NCBI GenBank assembly: GCA_043803805.1
Contig: JAZDJP010000086.1
Span: 1 to 64,000 of the forward strand
Length of the DNA stretch: 64,000 nt
Source of the DNA: JAZDJP01 sp043803805
GTDB lineage: Bacteria; Planctomycetota; JAZDJP01
Reading direction: 5' to 3'
The translations under genes and the position numbers were made by a program. The stretch's first letter is position 1; every line of letters begins with the position of its first letter. Of this stretch, positions 1 to 8,491 are shown piece by piece. The notes beneath the pieces were generated by a model. That model made no database searches. It was not told where the DNA came from and saw only the letters and a list, made by a program, of their open reading frames with translations.

Positions 1-111
1 GCGATCGATGAGTACGTCCGGTTTTATAACGAGGAACGCATACATTCGTCCCTGGGCTATCGTACGCCCAAGGAATTTGCGGCAGCCTTTGTCACCCTGA
101 CTGCCGCTTAA
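1..111 (+). CDS. IS3-family transposase, C-terminal end (cut by window edge)
   Basis: Reading from base 1 gives a 36-residue tail with the RFYNEERIHSSLGYRTPKEF motif, which is the end of the rve integrase domain of IS3-family OrfB transposases. The gene runs in from outside the window. The stop is followed by a G-run and GGGGTCACTAC near 129-140, which looks like the terminal inverted repeat of an IS3-type element. That boundary is an inference, because the left end is not visible. Whether the rest of the element is intact cannot be judged from here. Confidence 0.85.
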   Translation, partial: AIDEYVRFYNEERIHSSLGYRTPKEFAAAFVTLTAA

Positions 112-212
112 AAGTGTCTTGCTTTTAGGGGGTCACTACGGAGGCGGTCTCGCGGGACGCGACGCGTAAGAGTCCCATCATCTTGAAAATTCTTCGGAAC
201 GGTTGCCTGGAG

Positions 213-221
213 TGATATAAT
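213..221 (+). promoter_or_regulatory. Extended -10 promoter for hicBA
   Basis: TGATATAAT is a perfect TATAAT box with an upstream TGn extension, 33 bases before the hicB start codon. No good -35 box is seen at the usual distance, as often with extended -10 promoters. It lies just outside the presumed IS3 end. Confidence 0.5.
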
Positions 222-254
222 TTAACGTGCGATTTGTTTCGCTGGAGGTGGCCG

Positions 255-461
255 ATGAGATTTTTTATTACGATGAGCCGGGATGAGGACGGCATGTACA
301 TTGTGGAGTGCCCGTCCATCCCCGGTTGCGTCAGCCAGGGCCGGACGCCCAAGCAGGCGGAGAAGAACATCAAGGACGCCATCCGGGAATGCCTTGAGGT
401 CCGTGCGGGAAAGGGGATGCCGCTCACGGTGGCCACGAAGCAGGTGGAGGTCACGGTCTGA
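255..461 (+). CDS. hicB: HicB-type antitoxin
   Basis: This is a 68-residue protein of the HicB partial RNase H fold: MRFFITMSRDEDGMYIVECP, then PSIPGCVSQGRTPKQAEKNI. The family neutralises HicA and often represses its own promoter. ATG 255 is chosen because GGAGGTGG lies just upstream; a TTG at 234 in the same frame is less likely. The last base of the stop is the first base of hicA, so the two are co-translated. The antitoxin comes first, the reverse of the E. coli order but common in other bacteria. No separate DNA-binding domain is visible. Confidence 0.9.
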   Translation: MRFFITMSRDEDGMYIVECPSIPGCVSQGRTPKQAEKNIKDAIRECLEVRAGKGMPLTVATKQVEVTV

Positions 462-682
462 TGCCGCCCGTCCCGGTGTTGAAGCCGCGGGACGTGGTGC
501 GGGCGTTCCGGCAATTGGGGTGGGAGGTGGTGCGCCAGCGGGGCAGTCATATCATCATGACGAAGCCGTTTCATCTCGCCACGCTTTCCGTGCCGAATCA
601 TGACACGGTTGCGAGGGGCACGCTCCGAAGCCTCATCGCGAAGGCGGGGGTGACCGTCGAGGAGTTCCTGGACGTGATATGA
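461..682 (+). CDS. hicA: HicA-type mRNA interferase toxin
   Basis: This 73-residue protein has the double-stranded-RNA-binding-like HicA fold: PRDVVRAFRQLGWEVVRQRGSHIIM, then HDTVARGTLRSLIAKAGV. The histidine of the GSH motif, catalytic in HicA toxins, is present at about residue 30. It starts on the stop codon of hicB. Length and motifs are complete, so the pair is probably functional. It sits between an IS3 tail and an IS5 remnant, a usual place for a mobile toxin-antitoxin pair. Confidence 0.9.
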   Translation: MPPVPVLKPRDVVRAFRQLGWEVVRQRGSHIIMTKPFHLATLSVPNHDTVARGTLRSLIAKAGVTVEEFLDVI

Positions 683-709
683 TAACGGACACTCCCAAAG
701 GAATACCTT

Positions 710-1003
710 AAAGCATTCCGCCCAATTGATCTGGCCTTTCTTGTCCAGTTCTTGGATGAAAGCACGCCAGACCTCCAGCCATATCCCTTGTTCCTCCCAC
801 AGCTTCAATCGTCTCCAACACGTGCTGGGGCTTGGATATTTTTCCGGCAGATCTTTCCACCGGGCTCCTGTTCGAAGAATCCATAAAATTCCTTCCAGCA
901 CCAAGCGATTATGCTTCCAAGGCCGGCCATTGCTTTTCAACTTCGGCAACAACGGCTCGATCTTCTCCCATTGCTTCTCTGCCAAATACATTGCTCGGTT
1001 CAT
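710..1003 (-). pseudogene. IS5-family transposase, 5' remnant
   Basis: From an ATG at 1003 the minus strand reads about 98 residues of the N-terminal domain of IS5/IS4-type transposases (DUF4096): YLAEKQWEKIEPLLP, GRPWKHNRLVLEGILWILRTGARWKDLPEKYPS, ending at GQINWAECF. The similarity stops abruptly near 710. The frame stays open beyond that only by running antisense through hicA. The DDE catalytic domain is missing, so this is a broken copy. The breakpoint lies about 25 bases after the hicA stop. Confidence 0.85.
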
Positions 1004-1063
1004 AGGCACACCGCCCATGAACCTTAACCAGCCTTCTTGAAATCATTCTCTCCCCCGGATACG

Positions 1064-1843
1064 ATGAATGGCATGGGCGATTTAAAACCTCTCATCGGCA
1101 TCGTCGGCGGCGTCGGCGTCCAGGCGGGCATCGACCTCGCTGAAAAAATTTCCGCCGAGACGATCGCCGGAAGCGATCAGGAACACCTGCCGTTTGTACT
1201 CCTCTCCCGCCCGGACCGCATCCCGGACCGCACGGCCTATTTGTTGGGAACAGAGCCGCGAAATCCCGCCGGAGCGCTCTTTGAACTCCTCCGGGATCTG
1301 GAGACGGCGGGCGCGACCGTCGCCGGTATCCCGTGCAACACGGCGCACGCCGAACCCATCTTCGGTGAAATCCAGAAGAACCTTGCCAAAGCGGGAAGCC
1401 GGTTGAAACTGATCCACATGATTCGTGAAACCATGCAATTCATCCGGAAGCATCACCCGGGCATCCAACGCGTCGGCGTGTTGAGCACCACGGGCTCATA
1501 CACGGTGAACCTCCACGCGAATTTCCTCACGGAAAACGGCTTCACACCCGTCCTGCCGGGCGCCCCGACGCGCATCCGCGTCCACGCGGCCATCTACCAC
1601 GTGACCTACGGCATCAAAGCGCAGACCTACCCCATCCATCCCGTCGCCGTTGAGGAACTCCACGCCGCCACCGCTGAGCTGAAATCGCTCGGCGCGGAAG
1701 CCGTCATTTTGGGATGCACGGAAATTCCGCTGGCGCTTCCCGAACGCGTCATCGACGGCATGGCCGCCATCGATCCCGCGCGCATCCTCGCCCGGGCGCT
1801 GGTCAAAGAGGTGGATGCGAAGAAACTGAAGGGAATGGCGTAG
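1064..1843 (+). CDS. Aspartate/glutamate racemase family protein
   Basis: This is a 259-residue protein of the Asp/Glu racemase superfamily (YgeA-like), in which two cysteines act as acid and base on the amino-acid alpha carbon. The N-terminal IGIVGGVGVQAGIDL glycine-rich segment is typical. The two catalytic cysteines are at about residue 91 (IPCNTAH) and 218 (LGCTEIP). ATG 1064 is taken as start; ATG 1073 and TTG 1037 are in frame and the ribosome site is weak. It stands alone between an IS remnant and a minus-strand gene. The substrate cannot be told from sequence; D-aspartate or D-glutamate are most likely. Confidence 0.82.
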   Translation: MNGMGDLKPLIGIVGGVGVQAGIDLAEKISAETIAGSDQEHLPFVLLSRPDRIPDRTAYLLGTEPRNPAGALFELLRDLETAGATVAGIPCNTAHAEPIFGEIQKNLAKAGSRLKLIHMIRETMQFIRKHHPGIQRVGVLSTTGSYTVNLHANFLTENGFTPVLPGAPTRIRVHAAIYHVTYGIKAQTYPIHPVAVEELHAATAELKSLGAEAVILGCTEIPLALPERVIDGMAAIDPARILARALVKEVDAKKLKGMA

Positions 1844-1948
1844 CGGTCAGCTGTCAGCGTTCAGCGATCAGCGAAACCAAACAACAACACGTCAACAACA
1901 CCGCGCCCGCGCGCAGGGCGCAAGCACGCCTTGCCCAGAAATGCCCAT

Positions 1949-2740
1949 CTATTTTTCTTTCTCAAACCAACCAACGACTTTTCCATCAAAATCCACAGAT
2001 GTCTTTCCCGGTTTGAATAACAATTCCGGGAAATCACCAGATCCCTTTTTGTCATTTTCCACCATTTTTGCAAACTGAATCTTTCCAAATATTTTGGAAT
2101 CCACAACGCCTCTCACATGAATACCATCATTGCTTGTTCGTTGGACTGTGCATGAAAAATGAATCAGATAATTTTCGGAGCTATCATTTTGACCGCCCAA
2201 AACGTATGTCTGCCCCTCGGGAATTTTCAATATGATTAATTCACAAACAAAAGAACCACTCTTCTTTTTCTCCTTCTGAACTTTTACCATCCTCTTAATC
2301 CCTTCACCCTCATAATCCAACCGTGGGTTATCGTCATCCAACATCACAAGGTAAATGAAGGACAAATCATCATTGGGCGGAATCTGAGGGTTGTCGGAAT
2401 TCGAATTCGTTGCTAAAGCTGCCGCATGTTGCCTATTCTCCAAGGAATGCATCACCGTCACCGCTATTCTTAAAATCACGAAACAAATTACTGCTAATCC
2501 AAGTGCAGCAACCACCAACTTCAATACAAACACAGGCCTTCTTTCCGCAGGGTCCTTCTTTTTCACGAGTTGTATTGCACATATCAATGCCCCCAACACA
2601 ACGACGAGTACCGCCGCCCCGATTCCCGCCAAGGCAAGACCAGAACGCCACTTCGTGAACACCGTTAAATGTCCAACCGTGAAAAATATTGCCACGATAA
2701 TTCCAATGCTGAAAAACACAATCCGAAGCATCTTTGCCAT
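1949..2740 (-). CDS. Hypothetical membrane protein, three predicted TM segments
   Basis: This is a 263-residue protein I do not recognise. Three hydrophobic segments are visible: about residues 5-25, 36-58 and 73-95 (LVVAALGLAVICFVILRIAV). A soluble C-terminal half of about 165 residues follows, rich in charged residues. Base composition is clearly lower in GC than the genes on either side, which hints at recent acquisition. The start has GGGGAAAA upstream. It follows the amidohydrolase by 59 bases in the same direction and could be the last gene of the long minus-strand operon, but its composition argues against an old association. Confidence 0.7.
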   Translation of the reverse strand: MAKMLRIVFFSIGIIVAIFFTVGHLTVFTKWRSGLALAGIGAAVLVVVLGALICAIQLVKKKDPAERRPVFVLKLVVAALGLAVICFVILRIAVTVMHSLENRQHAAALATNSNSDNPQIPPNDDLSFIYLVMLDDDNPRLDYEGEGIKRMVKVQKEKKKSGSFVCELIILKIPEGQTYVLGGQNDSSENYLIHFSCTVQRTSNDGIHVRGVVDSKIFGKIQFAKMVENDKKGSGDFPELLFKPGKTSVDFDGKVVGWFEKEK

Positions 2741-2799
2741 AACGATTTTCCCCTACGTTTTCTTCCTCGCGTGCGTATTCGGGGGACAGTTTATTCTAT

Positions 2800-3642
2800 T
2801 TATCCTTCCGGCTCTTCCCTTTTTTCGGCAAGTTTCTCCTTCAACCGAAGTAGCCGACAGGCGTTCCCTCCCATCACCGCATTGTAGGTTGCCGGAGAGA
2901 GTTTCAAACCCTGAAAAAAATCCACATAGGTTTTGGGATCGCAGATTTCCGGCGCCGCTCCGGGCGTTCCCCCGTCGGTGCCGAACATGATCTTCTGCGA
3001 GCAGGATTCCAGAAATTCGCGCGAGCGCCCCGGATCGCGCCGGAGCGCGTTGCCGCCGGTGCCCACCGTCGGGGACGTGTCCGCGTAAAAATTCGGGTAG
3101 GCGAGCACCATCCGTTCCAGACGATCCAGATCGTCCCACACCCCCTTGGAGTGCCCGATGAAAACGGTCCCCGGCATTTCGGCAACGACACGCTCCACGG
3201 CGGCCATGTCGTAATTGCGGATGGGATCCGTGTGGAACAACACCGGCAGGGAAAACTCGCCGCACATCCGGTAGATATCCACCGAACGCGGATCGTCGAA
3301 CGCCAGCCCCAGCTTGTGCTCCCCGAAACCGATGCAACCCATCTCCACATAGCGCTCGATCAGTTTCCGGATGTGCCCGATGGTGTACTCACGCGGATGA
3401 TCAAATGACGCCCAGCACCGGGCGTCCACACAGCAGAAAGACACCAGACGTTTCGGGAATTCCCGGCAGGCAGCCATGGCCTCACGGGTGAGCTGCGCCT
3501 CCGCGCCGATCTCCGGGCTCTCGACGGGAAGCACAACCCCCACGTCAATACCGGCCTTGTCCAGAAGCGAAACCAGATAGGCCGCGTCATGAACCGGGAA
3601 GATGACGCTATCGCTCAAATGCAGATGGACGTCGACAATCAT
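2800..3642 (-). CDS. Amidohydrolase-family metal-dependent hydrolase
   Basis: This 280-residue TIM-barrel protein opens with MIVDVHLHLSD, the HxH metal motif of the amidohydrolase superfamily. It also has LPVLFHTDP and GHSKG histidines in the middle and a late MFGTDGG aspartate, the usual order of metal ligands in the Amidohydro_2 group. No signal peptide is seen, so it should be cytoplasmic. Its start overlaps the stop of the M14 peptidase by four bases (ATGA), so they are co-translated. It is the last tightly coupled gene of the operon that begins with the sigma-sensor fusion. The substrate is unknown. Confidence 0.82.
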   Translation of the reverse strand: MIVDVHLHLSDSVIFPVHDAAYLVSLLDKAGIDVGVVLPVESPEIGAEAQLTREAMAACREFPKRLVSFCCVDARCWASFDHPREYTIGHIRKLIERYVEMGCIGFGEHKLGLAFDDPRSVDIYRMCGEFSLPVLFHTDPIRNYDMAAVERVVAEMPGTVFIGHSKGVWDDLDRLERMVLAYPNFYADTSPTVGTGGNALRRDPGRSREFLESCSQKIMFGTDGGTPGAAPEICDPKTYVDFFQGLKLSPATYNAVMGGNACRLLRLKEKLAEKREEPEG

Positions 3643-4721
3643 GGGATACTCCTTTCTATTTGTTCTTGAAGGAGGGATTGAAAAACGACCAGGGTCGCAT
3701 CCACCTGTTCGTCGAGCTCACGGACGATACGCTGTTTTTCGGGCGCGGACATCCTCCCCCGCACGGGATCGCCATAGCGGTAGTGAAGCTCCAGCAGAAA
3801 CGTGCGGACGCCCGCGATGCGGTTGAGGTAAATGCCGTTGGTCATCACCTTGCGGCCGCCGGCCGGCGCCACACCGAGACCATAGGCGCGTTCGCGGCGC
3901 ACCCGGACGGCCATGTCCTCGGCCATCGCGCGGAGATCGGCGTAACCGGCTCCGATGTCCTCCGCCCGCGGAAGGAAGAGCGCCGGCGGAGACGCGTGGC
4001 AGTGGACGTCAAGGAGGAAGTCTGCCCGCTCACGCCGGAGAAATCGCGCCAGCGCCCGGGTTTCCGCCGACCGGCTCTCCGTCGGCGAAATCGGCCGGCA
4101 GACCCGATAACCGGCGTCGTTGAAACGCATGCCCAGGTATTTCAGATTCGCCAGACGGCCGGCCAGGTCTCCCCGCCGATTCCGCCCGCCGCGGAATACC
4201 GGCGCCCGGTGAACGACGCGACCGTTCTTCCAAATGCCCAAGGCGATCTGGCGCATCCGGGCGGGAATCATGCGTTCGAAATGCCGGGCGGGCAACCGCG
4301 CCAGGCCGTCCGCGTTGAGGACGGGAACGACGATGATCTTCAGCCGCCGGGCGGCGTCAAGAAGCGCCGGCCGGCGGCGGCCGGCCAGGTCCCGGCCGCG
4401 CTCCAGAAGCGAGATGAGATTGATCGCCCCGGAGACCCCGGCCAGTTCCTCGGCGTGGGTGCCGCCGAGATAGGCCACGGTGGCGAGAGCGCGCCTCGGC
4501 GCGTAAACAACCGCGCGGAGAGCGCGTCCGCCGGCCGTGCGCCCGAACCGGCGGACGACTCCCCGCCGGACCGAGGCCAGAGCGTCATCGACATCAGCAA
4601 GCGACGCCCGCCAGAACGCCGGCGCCCAATCGAAGCGCTTCCTCTCCGCGCCCGTCAGGAGGGCGCGCAGATCGTTATGAAGACAGTCCGGATGTTTTCC
4701 AGTCAATTTCAACCTCTTCAA
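3639..4721 (-). CDS. M14-family zinc carboxypeptidase-like protein
   Basis: This 360-residue protein has the M14 metallopeptidase layout. GGTHAEE supplies the HxxE zinc pair (H89 and E92), VLNADG near 134-139 matches the substrate-binding segment, LLDVHCHASPP near 237-246 gives the third zinc ligand, and LLELHYRYG near 318-326 fits the catalytic glutamate. No signal peptide is visible. It overlaps both neighbours by four bases (ATGA), showing translational coupling with the ceramidase-like and amidohydrolase genes. It probably trims a peptide or amide released by the secreted enzymes of the operon; that role is inferred. Confidence 0.8.
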   Translation of the reverse strand: MKRLKLTGKHPDCLHNDLRALLTGAERKRFDWAPAFWRASLADVDDALASVRRGVVRRFGRTAGGRALRAVVYAPRRALATVAYLGGTHAEELAGVSGAINLISLLERGRDLAGRRRPALLDAARRLKIIVVPVLNADGLARLPARHFERMIPARMRQIALGIWKNGRVVHRAPVFRGGRNRRGDLAGRLANLKYLGMRFNDAGYRVCRPISPTESRSAETRALARFLRRERADFLLDVHCHASPPALFLPRAEDIGAGYADLRAMAEDMAVRVRRERAYGLGVAPAGGRKVMTNGIYLNRIAGVRTFLLELHYRYGDPVRGRMSAPEKQRIVRELDEQVDATLVVFQSLLQEQIERSIP

Positions 4722-6085
4722 ACTTTCAGGGAATGGAACAGATCGGCGGCCTGCTCAACCAGAAGGTCGGTGGCCTCGGGCTGCAGGAACGCCACGCTCG
4801 ACTCGTAGCCGCCTTCCTGATAAGCCTGCCGCGAGCAGATGTATCCCATGGACAAATCGCCGTAGGCCACCGTCATGTATCTGGGAATGCCCGCGCGCCG
4901 GCGGATGAGCCTGTCAATCTCCAGAAAACATTCCCCGGGAAGGAAGACCGCGCCGCCGTCGCCGATCCGAAGGGCGGCAATCTCCGTGGCCAGTTGCCGG
5001 CCGACGGCCTGCCGACTCGCGGCCGACCGCAGGGCCGGCCGTTGCAGCCGGTCCAGGGCCTGGCTCCTGGCCCGCGCATCGTTGCCGGCCGCCTTGCAGG
5101 CGGCAACCGCCGTGGAGATGTCGGCGGCGAGATCCAGCGTCGTGGGAAAATCCCGGTGCAGAGGCAGAAAGATCGGCATGGTCCGCCAGGCGAGACCGTC
5201 CCCGCCAAGAGGTTCGGCCGCGCGCACCGCCGCGCGAATCGCCTCGGCGTACCGGCCGCCCAGATTCCTGACGTCGGCGGCGCGCTCCTCGATGGAATTG
5301 CCCGAACCGGTGAACTTGCCCGGATTGATGTCGCCCGCCGCGCCGGTGAAGTGGATGGCCTCCAGGCCGTCCTCGGCCTCCAGCCGCCGGATGGCCTCGC
5401 CCGGGAAATCCGCGGTGATGTAAGGCGCCTCATCGCCGCCGGCCACGGTCACGTGGCAGGCGTAGTTGAACATCACCCCGAAGGGCCGGCCGTCGTCCGC
5501 GCAGAAGACCAGCGCGCGCACCAGCGGATCGATGTCCCCGACCGGAAGCGCCCGGTGCTCGGGCCGCGCGCGGCTCGAGCGGATCCAGGGGATTTTCGGA
5601 TTGTCATCACGGACCACCCCGCAACGCCGGTTGCTGGCGATATCCTCGACGGGCGCCTGGCCCCAGCGCGCCGTCGCCGGACGCAGAGAGTCCAGCGCCT
5701 GCCGGGCCGCCCGGCCGGCCCCGGCCAGCAGCATCGTGTAAAACCCCTCGGAATGGAAAGCCAGGCCGTGGGGCGCCAGTAGCACGGAGGCGCTGCTCCG
5801 CGCCGACGGACTCTCATGGGTGTGGGTGCTGTGACAGACGATGTCCTCCGGACCGATGCCCGCCTCGGCCGTGATGGCCGCGCGCAGATCCTCGATGTCC
5901 TTGCGCTCCAACCCCAGGACATCGACCGACACCAGGCAGACCGTCCGGCCGCCTTCGCGGAGCACGACGCTCCGGACGAATACATCGTCCATCACCGTCC
6001 GGCACGCGCTGTCCGGACCCGCGGCGCAAAGCGTTCCCAGCGGCGGCGTGATATTGGCCTTGCCGAAACCGACCTTCAGATTCAT
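4718..6085 (-). CDS. Neutral/alkaline ceramidase-like protein
   Basis: This 455-residue protein has the N-terminal domain of the neutral/alkaline non-lysosomal ceramidase family: LKVGFGKANITPPLG, then VSVDVLGL, CHSTHTHESPS and MFNYACHVTV. In characterised members the histidines of these motifs bind the zinc that hydrolyses the amide of ceramide. The protein lacks a signal peptide and the C-terminal domain of true ceramidases. Such short forms are abundant in PVC bacteria and their substrates are largely untested. It overlaps the downstream peptidase gene by four bases and follows the sialidase-like gene by 29 bases. Confidence 0.85.
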   Translation of the reverse strand: MNLKVGFGKANITPPLGTLCAAGPDSACRTVMDDVFVRSVVLREGGRTVCLVSVDVLGLERKDIEDLRAAITAEAGIGPEDIVCHSTHTHESPSARSSASVLLAPHGLAFHSEGFYTMLLAGAGRAARQALDSLRPATARWGQAPVEDIASNRRCGVVRDDNPKIPWIRSSRARPEHRALPVGDIDPLVRALVFCADDGRPFGVMFNYACHVTVAGGDEAPYITADFPGEAIRRLEAEDGLEAIHFTGAAGDINPGKFTGSGNSIEERAADVRNLGGRYAEAIRAAVRAAEPLGGDGLAWRTMPIFLPLHRDFPTTLDLAADISTAVAACKAAGNDARARSQALDRLQRPALRSAASRQAVGRQLATEIAALRIGDGGAVFLPGECFLEIDRLIRRRAGIPRYMTVAYGDLSMGYICSRQAYQEGGYESSVAFLQPEATDLLVEQAADLFHSLKV

Positions 6086-6114
6086 GACCCTCTCCTTTCG
6101 AAAACGCCCGACGG

Positions 6115-8244
6115 CTACCGGTTTGGTACGCGCGCAAAACGGACCACCGTGGGCTTCCTGGAGTTTGTCCCCCGTTCATCCCACCAGACCGCCGCATAGG
6201 CCGGCGGGCACTTGGTCGGAGCGGCCACGTGGTTTATCGTGAAGCCCTCGGAAGCCACCATCTGGGAGGGCTCCCACGAACCGCCCGACCAGCGGCGGTA
6301 ACGCACCTCATCCTTCTCGCCGGCCTTCCTGGTATAGAAACAGAATAGACTCGCGCCGCTGACCGTCAAGATGGAATCGGACACACCCGTGTCCAATTCC
6401 ACAGGACCTCCCCAAACGCCGTCCTTCAGCTCGGCAACCTTGAGACTGCCTTTGTTCGCCCCGGCGATGAAGACATGGTCCTCGCCGAAAATGGCCTCGG
6501 AGATCAACCCGCCCAAGGCGGGGCCCTTCTGCCGGGGTCCCCACTTCTGACCGTCGTGAACCTGCCACTCGTCACCGAACCGGCTGATGACCGCCACCGA
6601 CCCCTTGTAGGGCACCAGGAACGGCCCGGCCACCACCTCCTCCGGCCAGAGCAACACTTTCTCCGGCGGCCTGGGACGCTCGGCGAGGGACTTCTTGAGA
6701 TCTTCCAGCTTCGGTGAGTAGAACTTCCGCGGGAGCTTGGCCGAGGCATCCTTGCAAGGCACCCAGGTATAGCCGTTGTCGTCGCTGTACTTGGCTAGGC
6801 CAATGCCCTTGCCCCAGCCGTCGCACCAGACCGCCCAGACGCGCCCCGAGGGCAGTCGCAGCGCCCGCGCCCAGGCGGTGCACTTGTAGCCGTTCTGGCC
6901 GAGGTGGGCGAATTGGCCGTCAACCCACCTCTCGCCGGTGAAGACCAGCCGGAACATGCAGATGTCGTGACCCTCGTTGTAGGAATCGCAATTGGGCGTG
7001 CCCACCATGTAGATATCGCCGAACTCATCGGCGCACGTGTTGGCGCGCAAACCCCAGTTGAGCCGCGTCGGCTTGACCTCGCCGGGGGCAATCCCCCCCC
7101 AGGTGGCGCCGCCGTCAAAGCTGGCCGCGGCCAGTAACGCACCCTCTGCCCCGAAAACCATCAGCAACCGCTGATTGTCATAAGCCACGCAGGCCCGAAT
7201 GGTGTTCTGGCCGTAGGTATAACCCTCGGCGCCGAAATGACTGGGGACGCTGGCGTAGCCGCCGCCAAAGGTCCCCACATCCAGAGGTCCGACCTTCTCC
7301 ACCGGCCCCTCTGCGCGTTTAAGTTTCTCTACGACGCGCTCGATGGGTTTGTAGTAAACCGGACGGGTGAAGGGCTCGGGCTCTCCCTCCATGGCGATGA
7401 GCCTGTACTTGGCCGGGGTGTCCTTCCCGGCCAGGCGGATACTGTCGAAGTAGATATCGCTGGCGCCCTCGTAGCCGTTGACGCGGCACTGGTAGCGCCA
7501 GGCCTTGGTCACGTCCAGCTCGGCGACCGCGGCCAGCTCCTTGAGCGGGAAATCGAGCGTGACCTGTTCGCCCTTGGGAACCTTGAAGACGGCCACGGAT
7601 GTGCGCACGCCGAGGGGCCCGCAACTGATCCGCGGCCCGGAGGCGTCGCGGACGAAGAGACCCAGAACCACCGGCGCGTCCGGCGCCAGGACGTCGACGC
7701 GCAAACGTTCCCAGGCCGACCAGTCGCCGCCGCCCTGCTCGAAGCGCCAGACCTTGCAGAAACGCTCGAAGAAATAGTACGGATTCTCACTGCTGTGGGT
7801 GGGCACGCCCGGAGGCGGCCAGTAGCTGAAGCGCTTCTGCTTGAGAGCGCTCTCGATGTTGGCCCAGCTCGCCGCCTCGCACTCCCGAGGAGTCCAGCGC
7901 ATGGCGTGCCTGCCCTGGGTGGCCCCCGTCTTGAAAAGCGTGAGGGTGGGAGCATCCCGGGAGGAAGACTTGGCGCACTCGTAGATCGTCACGTCGCCGT
8001 CGTAGCCCTCGGGGAGCTTGAGTTCGGCCTCGTGATCCTTCCATCGCCAGCCGGCCTTGGGGCCCTCTCCCTGCCAGGGTTTGCCCACCACGTAGGCGGC
8101 GCCGCCGCTGTCCTTGGGTTTCATCTCATCGATCTCGAAACCGACCAGGAGCTTTTCGCCCTCGCCGGCGGAGACGAACCTCGCCGCCAAGACGAGCGCG
8201 GCGACCGCAACGGCTGTCGTTCCCCTCGTTATCGCCATAATCAT
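6115..8244 (-). CDS. Secreted sialidase-like (BNR-repeat) protein
   Basis: The start is placed at ATG 8244; ATG 8238 is possible, and the frame stays open to 8373 through a repeat. The 709-residue product begins with a signal-like segment (TTAVAVAALVLAARFVSAGEG), then a beta-sandwich-like half and a six-bladed propeller with Asp-box-like sequence (AASFDGGATWGGIAPGE). It is a clear paralogue of the outer domain of the sigma fusion at 19499-22399; both share VAYDNxRL, SFDGGATWGG and the same end-to-end layout. The propeller resembles exo-alpha-sialidases, but I could not confirm the catalytic Arg triad. It may bind rather than cut a glycan. Confidence 0.78.
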   Translation of the reverse strand: MIMAITRGTTAVAVAALVLAARFVSAGEGEKLLVGFEIDEMKPKDSGGAAYVVGKPWQGEGPKAGWRWKDHEAELKLPEGYDGDVTIYECAKSSSRDAPTLTLFKTGATQGRHAMRWTPRECEAASWANIESALKQKRFSYWPPPGVPTHSSENPYYFFERFCKVWRFEQGGGDWSAWERLRVDVLAPDAPVVLGLFVRDASGPRISCGPLGVRTSVAVFKVPKGEQVTLDFPLKELAAVAELDVTKAWRYQCRVNGYEGASDIYFDSIRLAGKDTPAKYRLIAMEGEPEPFTRPVYYKPIERVVEKLKRAEGPVEKVGPLDVGTFGGGYASVPSHFGAEGYTYGQNTIRACVAYDNQRLLMVFGAEGALLAAASFDGGATWGGIAPGEVKPTRLNWGLRANTCADEFGDIYMVGTPNCDSYNEGHDICMFRLVFTGERWVDGQFAHLGQNGYKCTAWARALRLPSGRVWAVWCDGWGKGIGLAKYSDDNGYTWVPCKDASAKLPRKFYSPKLEDLKKSLAERPRPPEKVLLWPEEVVAGPFLVPYKGSVAVISRFGDEWQVHDGQKWGPRQKGPALGGLISEAIFGEDHVFIAGANKGSLKVAELKDGVWGGPVELDTGVSDSILTVSGASLFCFYTRKAGEKDEVRYRRWSGGSWEPSQMVASEGFTINHVAAPTKCPPAYAAVWWDERGTNSRKPTVVRFARVPNR

Positions 8245-8370
8245 GACACCCTCCCCCCAACCCGGCAGAGCCGGAACCAAACCGGTCGAACCCTCAATGC
8301 CGCTCGTGGTGAGCCCTTCGACTCGCTCCGCTCGCTCAGGACAGGCTCTGTCGAACCATGAGCGGTGGCT

Positions 8371-8398
8371 CATCCTTCGACCCGCTCAGGATGAGCGG
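8371..8398 (+). repeat. Dispersed repeat, CATCCTTCGAC type (copy 1)
   Basis: This short element begins CATCCTTCGACCCGCTCAGG and ends in GATGAGCGG; its CATCCT/AGGATG ends can pair. Near-identical copies lie at 37759 and 47241. A related stretch with GACTCGCTCCGCTCGCTCAGG sits beside it at about 8318-8350. All copies are intergenic. Confidence 0.8.
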
Positions 8399-8491
8399 TT
8401 TTATCACTTCGCAAACGGATATTTCCTTGCCGTTTCTCACAAGATTTCACAACCAAGAGTCTGATGCCAAATCCAAAGCGCTCCCACTCCG

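Noticed and set aside
3660..5782. Long plus-strand open frames over the M14 and ceramidase-like genes
   Set aside because: Low-complexity, Arg/Pro-rich antisense frames without recognisable domains, overlapping well-supported genes.
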